Positions 24,295-31,572 of a stretch of 34,079 nt of DNA are shown here, one piece after another. The notes beneath the pieces were generated by a model, which made no database searches, was not told the origin of the DNA, and worked only from the letters and a program-made list of their open reading frames with translations. Location: positions 1-34,079 of the forward strand of contig SFEL01000024.1 in the NCBI GenBank assembly GCA_004557245.1, written 5' to 3'. Position numbers and translations under genes: made by a program. Each line of letters starts with the position of its first letter. Within the stretch, counting starts at the first letter, position 1. This DNA comes from Clostridiales bacterium (GTDB lineage Bacteria; Bacillota; Clostridia; Christensenellales; CAG-138).

Positions 24295-24464
24295 GCGTTA
24301 TTAGTTCAATTTTTGAAGCGTGCTTGACCACATCCCAATTGTGGTCAGAGCGGTAAAATGGCGGTTGCAACCTCGGTACGGAGGAACGCCGAAAACCGCA
24401 AAATCCCTAACCCATCCCTAACAGGGGTGTTTTCAACATTTTTGTGCGTAGGTATGACAATATC

Positions 24465-24493
24465 TTGAAATTTTCGGCGTTATGCACTATAAT
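24465..24493 (+). promoter_or_regulatory. Strong promoter of the ABC-3C operon
   Basis: TTGAAA (24465-24470), exactly 17 bp, TATAAT (24488-24493). About 95 bases before the HNH gene, leaving a structured leader. Confidence 0.85.
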
Positions 24494-24500
24494 ATTTCTA

Positions 24501-24562
24501 CGGTAGGCCTTTGCGCCACCAAGGCGACCGTATGGGTGTGTTCCCATGCGGCCTTTTATTTT
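24501..24562 (+). promoter_or_regulatory. Attenuator-like structured leader of the ABC-3C operon
   Basis: Hairpin 1 pairs CGGT (24501) with ACCG (to 24530) and GCCTT with AAGGC. Hairpin 2 pairs CCG-T-ATGGG with CCCAT-G-CGG (24528-24536 with 24543-24551) and is followed by CCTTTTATTTT, a terminator signature. The two share CCG at 24528-24530, so they are mutually exclusive at their base. It lies between the promoter and the RBS (AGGGAGAG), so it probably limits read-through into the operon. The controlling signal is unknown. Confidence 0.6.
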
Positions 24563-24587
24563 GACCAATTAGGGAGAGTGATTTAAT

Positions 24588-25400
24588 ATGGCAAAGAGCG
24601 ACGCTATTGCAAAAGCAATTGCGGCTGATCCCTATTTGAAAAAGCGCAAAGCCCCAACTGAAGCTGAGCAGCAACTGTACTTAAAAGAGGTTTCTTTTTC
24701 CTGTCCTCTTTGTGGAAAAATCCTTCGACACAAAAAACAAGGAAAGGCGAATAAGCTATATGAGATTGCCCATATTTTTCCGAATAGTCCGACTGAAGAA
24801 CAGTATGAACTTTTAAGTAAACTGCCTCGTTTGGGGGATAATTCCGAGTCCTTTGAAAACAAGATCGCATTATGTAAAGATTGTCACAATCAGCAGGACT
24901 ACCACACCACTGCGGAAGACTACCTAAAACTCCTGAAGAAAAAGCAACATTTTCTCCAGCTTACAGATCTCCACGAAGCTACGCTGACAATGGGGCTGGA
25001 ACCGCAAATTGCAGATGTTGTGGCAAAAGTTTGTTTTTTACGTGAAGACGAAACCGCCACGCTGAACTACATGCCCGTCCGATTAACCAAAAAATTCTCT
25101 GCAAATGAGTTTCTCTTGAAAAACCGGGTCAGCATGAATGTGACCAGTTACTATCCTTACATCCGTGACCGCTTTAAAGAACTGGAGGGGATTAACGGTT
25201 TTCGTTTGGATGCACTCAGCTTTCAGATTAAAAGTTGCTTTATAAAAATGGAGGGTCTTTCAGATAACAAGAGTGACGTATTTGACCAACTCGTAGATTG
25301 GGTAATGTCAAAAACACTCTCTACATCCAGAGATGCTTGTGAGGCAGTTGTCTCCTTCTTTGTTCAGAACTGTGAGGTGTTTCATGAGATTACCGAGTAA
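24588..25400 (+). CDS. ABC-3C system effector: HNH endonuclease with C-terminal ABC-3C domain
   Basis: A 270-aa protein. Residues about 35-108 form a zinc-stabilised HNH nuclease: CPLC (C39, C42), the catalytic-histidine strand YEIAHIFPNS (H62), then NKIALCKDCHNQQDYH (C96, C99, H100). Residues about 200-270 match the ABC-three-component C-terminal domain, with the characteristic ending CEAVVSFFVQNCEVF. In ABC-3C systems this fusion links a toxic effector to a DUF2326-type ATPase through a middle component. Start at the ATG at 24588 after AGGGAGAG. It overlaps the middle-component gene by 17 bases. The expected substrate is DNA, by motif. Confidence 0.88.
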   Translation: MAKSDAIAKAIAADPYLKKRKAPTEAEQQLYLKEVSFSCPLCGKILRHKKQGKANKLYEIAHIFPNSPTEEQYELLSKLPRLGDNSESFENKIALCKDCHNQQDYHTTAEDYLKLLKKKQHFLQLTDLHEATLTMGLEPQIADVVAKVCFLREDETATLNYMPVRLTKKFSANEFLLKNRVSMNVTSYYPYIRDRFKELEGINGFRLDALSFQIKSCFIKMEGLSDNKSDVFDQLVDWVMSKTLSTSRDACEAVVSFFVQNCEVFHEITE

Positions 25401-25611
25401 AATCACATCTTATGGTGAAAGTGTAATCAGTAAGTTCCCGCCAGTGCTCTCGGTATTACAAGATGCTGACACGGGAGTGTTAGCTCTGTATGCGGCTACC
25501 ACGAAGCATTTCAGCAGTATTGAGGAGTTCATGGATACTCTGGATTGCCTGTTTGCTCTCCAGAGAATTAGATATGATGCAGAACGTGAGGTGCTCTGTT
25601 ATGTTGCATGA
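25384..25611 (+). CDS. ABC-3C system middle component
   Basis: A 75-aa protein beginning MRLPSKITSYGESVISKFP and ending with FMDTLDCLFALQRIRYD and a short hydrophobic strand. This small winged-helix-like layout is typical of ABC-3C middle components (groups 6/7 by resemblance). The ATG at 25384 has GAGGTG 5 nt upstream. It overlaps the HNH gene (17 bases) and the ATPase gene (11 bases), an arrangement that enforces balanced translation of the three parts. Confidence 0.85.
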   Translation: MRLPSKITSYGESVISKFPPVLSVLQDADTGVLALYAATTKHFSSIEEFMDTLDCLFALQRIRYDAEREVLCYVA

Positions 25612-27205
25612 GATTTACTGTGAACAATTCCACCAGAAGCGAATTGTTTTCAATCCTGGACTTAGTGTGGTGTTGGGCACCAATGCAGGCGACAACTCTA
25701 TCGGGAAATCCACCTTCCTGCTGATAGTTGACTATGTTTTCGGTGGTAGCACATATGCAGGTACAACGGACATCATCGAAAATGTCGGTTCTCACGATAT
25801 ATACTTCTCTTTTATTTTTGGCGAAGAAATCTTTAAGTTTTGCAGAAACAGCATTAATGCCCATACTGTTTGGAAATGCAATGATTCTTACGAGAAAGTT
25901 GAAGAAATCGGGCTGAATGATTACTGCAAATGGCTGGATTCGAAGTATGCAATATCTTTGCCAGAACTGTCTTTCCGAGATGCAGTTGGTCGATATATTC
26001 GAGTATATGGGAAAAACAATTGCGATGAGCGGCATCCGCTGCACTACCAGGCTACAGAGAAAGCAGAAAAGGCATGTACGGCACTTCTGAAACTTTTCGA
26101 TGCGTATACACCTCTCAAGGAAACAGAGGCCGCAGCCCAGCGCTCTGATGCGGAATTGACTGCATATAAAAAGGCGCAAGCTTTGCAGTTTATTGCAAAA
26201 ATCACCAAGCGTGTACACGACAAAAACGAAAAAGAGATTCGCAGTATTGCTGCGCAAATTGAGGAGCTTTCTTTTGGATTGGAACGCGGTTTACTTGATG
26301 TAGATGCTACAGCATCTGAACAGGCGGTTTATATCAAGAAATTACTATCCAGAGCTCGGCGCGCAAGGAGCAAAGTGAAAGCCCGATGGGATTTGCTTGA
26401 CGAAAATGGCAACTATGCCTTTTCCTCTACAACCGATTCCTTCGCTGACTTACAGCACTTTTTCCCAGAAGCGGCCGTTGCACACTTGGATGAGATTGAG
26501 GGGTTCCACAGAACGATTTCCTCCGTGTTCAAGGCTGAACTGAGATCAGACCGTTCTAAGCTTGAAAAAGAACTGGCTGAGTATGACCAGATCATCCACG
26601 AATACGAAGCTCAGCTTCAGGATCTGGTTCAAAACCCCAACCTCTCTAAGGTTGTTCTAACTCGTCACGCAGAACTGCTTCGCGAGAAAGACCGGATGCA
26701 AAAGGAAAATGATGCTTACGAAAAACTACAGCAGCTGAAAGAGGCCCGAGATGCTGACGCGGAGCGGCTGAAAACAATTAAACAACAGCAATTAGCTTTA
26801 GTTTCCTACCGGCTCAACGAAGAAATGAGCCGACTCAACGATGCTATCTACGAGGGATCCTACAACGCTCCCATACTGGACTTTACCGACACCGGATATG
26901 ATTTCTTCACTCCGGATGATACTGGCACCGGCATTGCATACAAGGGACTTGTTGTATATGATCTTGCTGTGCTGAGCCTTACAAAACTACCGATTCTGGT
27001 ACATGACTCGGTCGTACTGAAACAGATTTCAGATGATGCGATTGAGAAAATTATTGAGCTGTATTCCTCTTGCGGTAAACAAGTCATCATCGCTCTGGAT
27101 AAACAGGATTCGTATAGCGAAAAGACATCTCGCCTTCTTAGGGAATCTGCCGTATTGAGATTAAGCAGTAACGGTCAAGAGTTGTTCGGACGTTCTTGGG
27201 GATAA
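25601..27205 (+). CDS. ABC-3C system ATPase (DUF2326, SMC/RecN-like)
   Basis: A 534-aa protein. The N-terminal ATPase lobe has Walker A GDNSIGKST (residues 30-38). A long helical, Glu/Lys/Gln-rich middle (about 165-430) is consistent with coiled coil. The C-terminal lobe holds conserved strands (FTDTGYDFFTPDD; LPILVHDSVVLKQ; KQVIIALDKQDSY) typical of DUF2326 proteins, where the DUF2326 half supplies the Walker B/D-loop side. Start at the ATG at 25601 after GAGGTG; the upstream open frame is shadow of the middle component. Last gene of the operon, ending in a bidirectional terminator. Confidence 0.88.
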   Translation: MLHEIYCEQFHQKRIVFNPGLSVVLGTNAGDNSIGKSTFLLIVDYVFGGSTYAGTTDIIENVGSHDIYFSFIFGEEIFKFCRNSINAHTVWKCNDSYEKVEEIGLNDYCKWLDSKYAISLPELSFRDAVGRYIRVYGKNNCDERHPLHYQATEKAEKACTALLKLFDAYTPLKETEAAAQRSDAELTAYKKAQALQFIAKITKRVHDKNEKEIRSIAAQIEELSFGLERGLLDVDATASEQAVYIKKLLSRARRARSKVKARWDLLDENGNYAFSSTTDSFADLQHFFPEAAVAHLDEIEGFHRTISSVFKAELRSDRSKLEKELAEYDQIIHEYEAQLQDLVQNPNLSKVVLTRHAELLREKDRMQKENDAYEKLQQLKEARDADAERLKTIKQQQLALVSYRLNEEMSRLNDAIYEGSYNAPILDFTDTGYDFFTPDDTGTGIAYKGLVVYDLAVLSLTKLPILVHDSVVLKQISDDAIEKIIELYSSCGKQVIIALDKQDSYSEKTSRLLRESAVLRLSSNGQELFGRSWG

Positions 27206-27221
27206 ACTGTTTGCAACTTTT

Positions 27222-27253
27222 ATGGGCTCGCCATTTCTGGCGAGCCCATTTTC
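27222..27253. terminator. Bidirectional terminator between ABC-3C and integrase
   Basis: Perfect 11-bp stem ATGGGCTCGCC/GGCGAGCCCAT with loop ATTTCT and T/A-rich flanks on both sides. It serves the convergent ATPase and integrase genes. Confidence 0.85.
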
Positions 27254-27255
27254 TT

Positions 27256-28485
27256 TTATCCCACCTTCTCGAACGGTATCACCTTACACCGGCTTTCCTC
27301 CGGCGGGTCGGGAGGCTCCGGGGTGTTGGCTGCCGTGACCGATTCCATAAAGCCGCCGATCTTCTCAGCCGCACCTCTCTGCATATCGTTGGTGATGTGC
27401 GTATAGGTGTCCAGCGTGAAGCCCGCGCTGTAGTGGCCCAGCATGCTGGACAGGGTCTTCACGTCCACGCCGCTGGAGATCGCCATGGTGGCGAATGTGT
27501 GTCTCAAATCGTGGAAGCGCACGTGCTCCTCGATGCCTGCGTTTTTCAGCAGCTTCCGGTTGATCCTCGACACGGCGTCCGGACTCCAGTAACCGCCTGT
27601 GCGGGACGACGGGAACAGGATGGGGTTGTCCGGGTGCTGCTCGTGCTCCTGTACCAGCAGGTCGACCGCCTGCTGCGACAGCGCCACCTTGCGGACAGAG
27701 TTTTTCGTTTTCGGCTCCGTCACATCCAACTCGCCCTCCATGCGGGTGACCTGCTTATTCACCGTCAGGATGCGCTCTTTTACATTCAAGTCCTCCCACT
27801 GGAGCGCCAGCAGTTCTCCCCGGCGCAGGCCGCTGGACAACTCCAGATAGAACATAGGCAGGACGCCGTACTTCTCCGCTTCCTGGAGGTATCTGCCGAT
27901 CCTCTCCGGCGGGAGGATGGTCATCTCTTTCTTGTCCTTGGGCGGGATACGGCAGTTCTCGCAGGGGTTGTACGGGATGAGCCGCTCTTTCACCGCCTGC
28001 TTCAGCGCCGCCTGCAGCACCGCATGGACACGCCGCACGAAGGTGTTGGACAAAGCTTTGTCGTTCTGTTTCGCCCCACGGGGCATCCTGCCGTTTTCTT
28101 TCAGATTGTTATACATTCTCTGGATGTGGATGGACGAGAGCTGTTTAAGCTTGATCGCGCCGATGGCCGGGATGATGTGGTGCTCGATGATCCCCTCATA
28201 GCCCTTGGCGGTGTTGTAGCGGATGTTGGGCTTACTGTAGGTTTCAAACCACAGGCGGCACCACTCCGCTGCGGTGTAGTCGCCCGTGTGATTGAGCGGC
28301 ACGCCGCGATTCTCTCGAATGGCTTTCGCCAGCTTTTCTTTGCACTCCGTCTGGGTCTTGGCGGACACGCTTTTCTGGATGGCTCGGCCGGTGACCGGGT
28401 CGATGCCCTGGGTATATCTGCCCTCCCAGCGGCCGCTGGGCTTTTTGCGGATGCTGCCCTCGCCGTTGGCTCGTTTCTTTGCCAT
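27256..28485 (-). CDS. Tyrosine site-specific integrase
   Basis: A 409-aa Tn916/phage-type integrase. It has an N-terminal AP2-like arm-binding domain (residues about 8-60: GEGSIRKKPSGRWEGRY), a SAM-like core-binding domain (about 70-175) and a catalytic domain with R221 (GLRRGE), lysine in the PKTKNSVRKV strand, H325-x-x-R328 (HDLRHT), H351 (MLGHYS) and nucleophile Y361 (DTYTH). All catalytic residues are present, so it should be active. AAGGAGG lies about 8 nt before the ATG. The likely target is tRNA-Pro, from the flanking att sites, although the gene is about 3 kb from the nearest one. Confidence 0.94.
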   Translation of the reverse strand: MAKKRANGEGSIRKKPSGRWEGRYTQGIDPVTGRAIQKSVSAKTQTECKEKLAKAIRENRGVPLNHTGDYTAAEWCRLWFETYSKPNIRYNTAKGYEGIIEHHIIPAIGAIKLKQLSSIHIQRMYNNLKENGRMPRGAKQNDKALSNTFVRRVHAVLQAALKQAVKERLIPYNPCENCRIPPKDKKEMTILPPERIGRYLQEAEKYGVLPMFYLELSSGLRRGELLALQWEDLNVKERILTVNKQVTRMEGELDVTEPKTKNSVRKVALSQQAVDLLVQEHEQHPDNPILFPSSRTGGYWSPDAVSRINRKLLKNAGIEEHVRFHDLRHTFATMAISSGVDVKTLSSMLGHYSAGFTLDTYTHITNDMQRGAAEKIGGFMESVTAANTPEPPDPPEESRCKVIPFEKVG

Positions 28486-28540
28486 TTATGATCCCTCCTT
28501 TTTAACACAAACACATACCACAGAGTTTTTGGAATAGCTA

Positions 28541-28759
28541 CTAAAATATTTCAGATTTTTTCGCGGCCTGTTCGTCGATCCATTCCATGAATTTGTCACG
28601 GGGAACGATGATGCGGCTTCCCAGTGTGATGGTGGGGAAATCCCTGCGGTGGGCCACCTCGTAGGCGTGGGCCAGACCGATGCCCAGCACATGGGACACA
28701 TCCTCCACGGTCAGCATCAGTGGGAGTTCATCAAACGAATTGTATTTGGATTTTCTCAT
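28541..28759 (-). CDS. Excisionase-family DNA-binding protein
   Basis: A 72-aa protein with a MerR-type/HTH_17 winged helix (LMLTVEDVSHVLGIGLAHAYE, then HRRDFPTITLGSRIIVPRDKF). It lies just upstream of the integrase on the same strand (55-base gap), the usual xis-int order; it should bias recombination toward excision. AAAGGAA precedes the ATG. Confidence 0.85.
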   Translation of the reverse strand: MRKSKYNSFDELPLMLTVEDVSHVLGIGLAHAYEVAHRRDFPTITLGSRIIVPRDKFMEWIDEQAAKKSEIF

Positions 28760-28827
28760 TCAGTTCCTTTCTACCTTTCGTCTGGAAAGGTTTTATTCTT
28801 TGTTTTGCGGCCCAGTTTTTGAGCCGC

Positions 28828-30768
28828 TTACATCGTCATGTCAGGCCACTGCTCCTCATGGTCGTCCGGTTTATGACCCAAGGCCATGCGCTTCTCCTGC
28901 AGCTTTTTCAGCCGCTTGCGGTCGATCTGGATTCCGCCGGGGCGGGACTTGGGGACGGAGTTGTCCCGGAAGATCCGGCTCATGTGATGGAGCAGCCGGG
29001 TCACTGCCAGCATCGCAGAGGGCGGACGGTTTTCCTCCAAGTGGTTCAGAAGGTACTGTGCATACTGATTGCCTTGCTCGGCGGATTGGGTCAGCCAATA
29101 TGCGGCTTTCTCCTCGTCGTGGGGAACCTCCTTACCAGCAAGGTACAGCTTGCCCCGCATATACTGGGCGTAGGGGTTTCCCCGCTCTGCCGACTTGGCA
29201 AACCACTCCACCGCTCTTGCGGTATCCTTTTGGATGTGCTCGCCTTTGAGACACTCCTTGGCCAGCCGGTACATGGCGTAGTGGCTGCCATTGACCGCAG
29301 CGGTGTAGAGCCAGTTCATCCCCTTCCGGGTATCCCGCACTTCCAAATCATCCGAGAGGTATAACTTAGCAAGGGAATATTGTGCCACCAGATGTCCCTG
29401 CTCCGCCGCCTGCTCGAACCAGTACCGTGCTTCCACCGAGTCCGGGATCAGCAGAGGACCGTCCCGCCAGAGCTTTCCCATCAGGTACTGCGCGTACATA
29501 TCGCCGTTCTCTGCCAGTTTGTCCATTTCAGAGACGGCGTCGCTCCGTTCCTCCATGGTCAGGCTCTCGTCCCGGATGATGTCCCGCAGTGTCCAGTAGT
29601 CGTAGGAGGCGTTTTGGAATTCCTCCGGCTCGTCCTGCTGATTGAGGCCCTTCTCCTCGAAGGTGATCTCACCCAAGTGCAGGCGCTTCGCCTCCTGAAT
29701 GACCGCATTTTTGATCTGCGTGAACTCTTTCTGCTTTGAGAGAGGAACACTTTCCTGGGGCTTGTCGTGATAGTAGGCATCCACCTTGCTTTGCAGGAGC
29801 AGCCACTGGTCATAGCACTTGCTCACGACAGGAAGCCGTTCCATCTCGTCCACGATCTTATCCACCAGATTCTTTAACCGCTTGGGAAGATAGCCGTAGG
29901 ATTTCTTGCCCTTGACTGTTCCGAGCTGCGCCGCCAGCTCCAGCATGAGCTGTTCGGCGTTTGGGTGGTCACATACGCCGTCCTGCATGGCACGCACCAG
30001 TTCCAGCATCGCCCGGCGGGATTCCCGTACCAGCTCATCTCTGGACTCCGACTTCTGTTCGTAGAGGTGCAGCATCTCGTTGCGGAAAATATCGTTGGTG
30101 AGCTTGGACTTGATCTGACGGATACCTTCCTTGGAGAGGTAGGCCTGTCCCGGCTTTGCGGACCAGGCCATCATGTGGATGTGCGGGTGCTCGCCCTCGT
30201 CGTGGAAGGCAGCGTACCAGCGGAAGTCGTTGGGTGGGATCTTCATTGCCGCCGCGATGTCGCTGCGGTGCGCCCGGATGAGATTTCGCCACGCCGCGGC
30301 GTTGTCGAAGCCCAGGCGGGCAGCATCTTCACGCTTGAGAGAGATGATGTGCATCCACACATTTCCGGAGTAGTTCTCCAGCTCCGCCATGGCTTTCTCC
30401 AGCGAGACGGAATCACCATCACTGAACAGGCCGTGAGTACCGATGCGCTCCGCACGAGGCCGGGTGGCAATGTACTTCATGTACTGCTCCGACTCGTGAA
30501 TGGAATCCCAGTTGGCTTCGAGAGCCAGCGTGATGAACGCAGAGGCGTTGACCTTAGTGGGTTTCGTCAGGTAGTCCTCGTACTCATAGAGCGTCTTGCT
30601 GTCCGGGAAGTCTTTGACCAGTTTTGCGATGAGCTGCTCCTGCTTTCGTGTGGGCGGACGGTCATCCGGGATAAGCTCCACCCGCTCCCGGGTCGCGATG
30701 TAGCGAAGGTATCCGGAGGCCCCGCCGGTGCTTTTGATATAGGGACTCTTGAGGATCAGTCTTGCCAT
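28828..30768 (-). CDS. MobP-type relaxase with C-terminal Sel1 repeats
   Basis: A 646-aa protein. The N-terminal relaxase domain (1 to about 330) carries the three-histidine metal site in HDEGEHPHIHM (H189, H194-H198), preceded by FRWYAAF; this matches the MobP2/MobP3 families of mobilisable elements. Residues about 405-595 form about five Sel1-like repeats (AQYLMGKLWRDG, AQYSLAKLYL, AQYMRGKLYLAG, AQYLLNHLEE). The catalytic tyrosine is probably among the N-terminal tyrosines (Y10/Y20/Y23), not assigned further. It nicks oriT for transfer by a helper. Its start overlaps the preceding 56-aa gene by 13 bases. Confidence 0.88.
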   Translation of the reverse strand: MARLILKSPYIKSTGGASGYLRYIATRERVELIPDDRPPTRKQEQLIAKLVKDFPDSKTLYEYEDYLTKPTKVNASAFITLALEANWDSIHESEQYMKYIATRPRAERIGTHGLFSDGDSVSLEKAMAELENYSGNVWMHIISLKREDAARLGFDNAAAWRNLIRAHRSDIAAAMKIPPNDFRWYAAFHDEGEHPHIHMMAWSAKPGQAYLSKEGIRQIKSKLTNDIFRNEMLHLYEQKSESRDELVRESRRAMLELVRAMQDGVCDHPNAEQLMLELAAQLGTVKGKKSYGYLPKRLKNLVDKIVDEMERLPVVSKCYDQWLLLQSKVDAYYHDKPQESVPLSKQKEFTQIKNAVIQEAKRLHLGEITFEEKGLNQQDEPEEFQNASYDYWTLRDIIRDESLTMEERSDAVSEMDKLAENGDMYAQYLMGKLWRDGPLLIPDSVEARYWFEQAAEQGHLVAQYSLAKLYLSDDLEVRDTRKGMNWLYTAAVNGSHYAMYRLAKECLKGEHIQKDTARAVEWFAKSAERGNPYAQYMRGKLYLAGKEVPHDEEKAAYWLTQSAEQGNQYAQYLLNHLEENRPPSAMLAVTRLLHHMSRIFRDNSVPKSRPGGIQIDRKRLKKLQEKRMALGHKPDDHEEQWPDMTM

Positions 30769-30926
30769 TCGTCATCATCCCAGTCCGGCTCCTGACGGGT
30801 GCGCGCATACTTCTCCAGAGAGATAGTACCGTTGGTCGCTCTAACATTCCGGACACTCTGCGCCCGTCTGCGCTTCAAGTCATCCAGGTCCATCTCGAAC
30901 GCTTCCGCGATGATGCCGTTGGTCAT
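30756..30926 (-). CDS. Small (56-aa) mobilisation-associated protein, possibly truncated
   Basis: The ATG at 30926 opens a 56-aa frame (MTNGIIAEAFEMDLDDLKRRR, acidic tail DWDDDEWQD) overlapping the relaxase start by 13 bases. The same frame continues upstream with plausible coding sequence (ARRDFTRCVEQDM) before it runs into the truncated integrase. So the real protein may have been longer and lost its N-terminus at the same junction. Position suggests a relaxase accessory protein; no family recognised. Confidence 0.5.
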   Translation of the reverse strand: MTNGIIAEAFEMDLDDLKRRRAQSVRNVRATNGTISLEKYARTRQEPDWDDDEWQD

Positions 30927-31384
30927 GTCCTGCTCCACGCATCTGGTAAAATCTCTGCGGGCGATAGTCCTGTATAGATGAGGGGGAGTACGCCGAGCTG
31001 CTCCGCCGCGTTTAGGTAACGCTGAAGCTGGCCCAGGCGCAAAGGGGCTGTTTTGTATTCCTCTGCCCTGGGTTCCCGGCAGAGCCGCACCGGGTTGTAC
31101 GGAATAAACTGTTCTCGTGCTGCTTCGTCCATGCACCGCCGCAGAAGCAGGTGGACGCACCACACACTTCTGGCACTGAGTCCCCGGTTCTGCAGGCTGT
31201 CGTAGAAATCGGTGACCGTCTGCTCCATCAGGTCAGAGAGCACTACGTTTCCGATGCCGGGGAGGATGTGGCTGTAAATCAGATTGCGGTACCCGCCCTC
31301 GGTGTTGCCGTTCCATTTGTGCCGATTGGCGGTGAACCACTGGCCGCACCACTGCCCGACCGTGAGATTATTTTCTTTCTGCAT
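30923..31384 (-). pseudogene. Truncated second tyrosine integrase
   Basis: The ATG at 31384 (AAGGAGG 7 nt upstream) starts MQKENNLTVGQWCGQWF, followed by a SAM-like core-binding domain (YRNLIYSHILPGIG; ARSVWCVHLLLRRCMDEA; FIPYNPVRLC). The frame reaches the start of the catalytic domain (LGVLPLIYTGLS) and then departs after 153 residues into PAEILPDAWSRT. All catalytic residues (R, K, HxxR, H, Y) are gone. The junction at about 30960 joins it to the small gene before the relaxase, so a deletion removed the integrase C-terminus and whatever lay between. Confidence 0.82.
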
Positions 31385-31469
31385 ATCATCGCCTCCTTTT
31401 TTGCAAACGAACAATATCACAGAAAGCAGGAAATAGCTACTGAAAAGAACGGCATATCTTCAGGAAAAT

Positions 31470-31512
31470 AACTATTCCGAATAACGCCGGCATTGTTCGG
31501 AATAATATAGTT
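31470..31512. promoter_or_regulatory. Imperfect inverted repeat before the AAA-ATPase promoter
   Basis: AACTATTCCGAA (31470-31481) is mirrored by TTCGGAATAATATAGTT (31496-31512). A further copy of its TTGTTCGGA half-site lies at 31517-31525, inside the promoter spacer. The spacing and position suit an operator, possibly bound by the HTH of the downstream protein. Confidence 0.55.
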
Positions 31513-31539
31513 GATTTTGTTCGGAGCAGCGGTTATAAT
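31511..31539 (+). promoter_or_regulatory. Promoter of the HTH-AAA-PD-(D/E)XK gene
   Basis: TTGATT (31511-31516), 17-bp spacer, TATAAT (31534-31539). It is 33 bases before the ATG and followed by the RBS GGAGGTG. The spacer contains a TTGTTCGGA repeat. Confidence 0.78.
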
Positions 31540-31572
31540 ATTCTTGACGAACTGCAATGGAGGTGTTCCAAT

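Larger units (their letters stand above)
24168..24422. repeat. Direct repeats around the tRNA-Pro junction, possible integrase arm sites
   Basis: GCCGAAAACCGC occurs at 24168-24179 and 24388-24399. ATCCCTAAC occurs twice with an 11-base period (24403-24411, 24414-24422). A TGACCACA/TGTGGTCA inverted repeat lies at 24325-24347. Paired short repeats on both sides of a core site are typical of tyrosine-integrase arm-binding sites; assignment is inference. Confidence 0.45.

Noticed and set aside
27256..31420. Full conjugative element (ICE)
   Set aside because: No VirB4, VirD4/coupling protein or other mating-pair genes are present, so mobilisable is the most that can be claimed.
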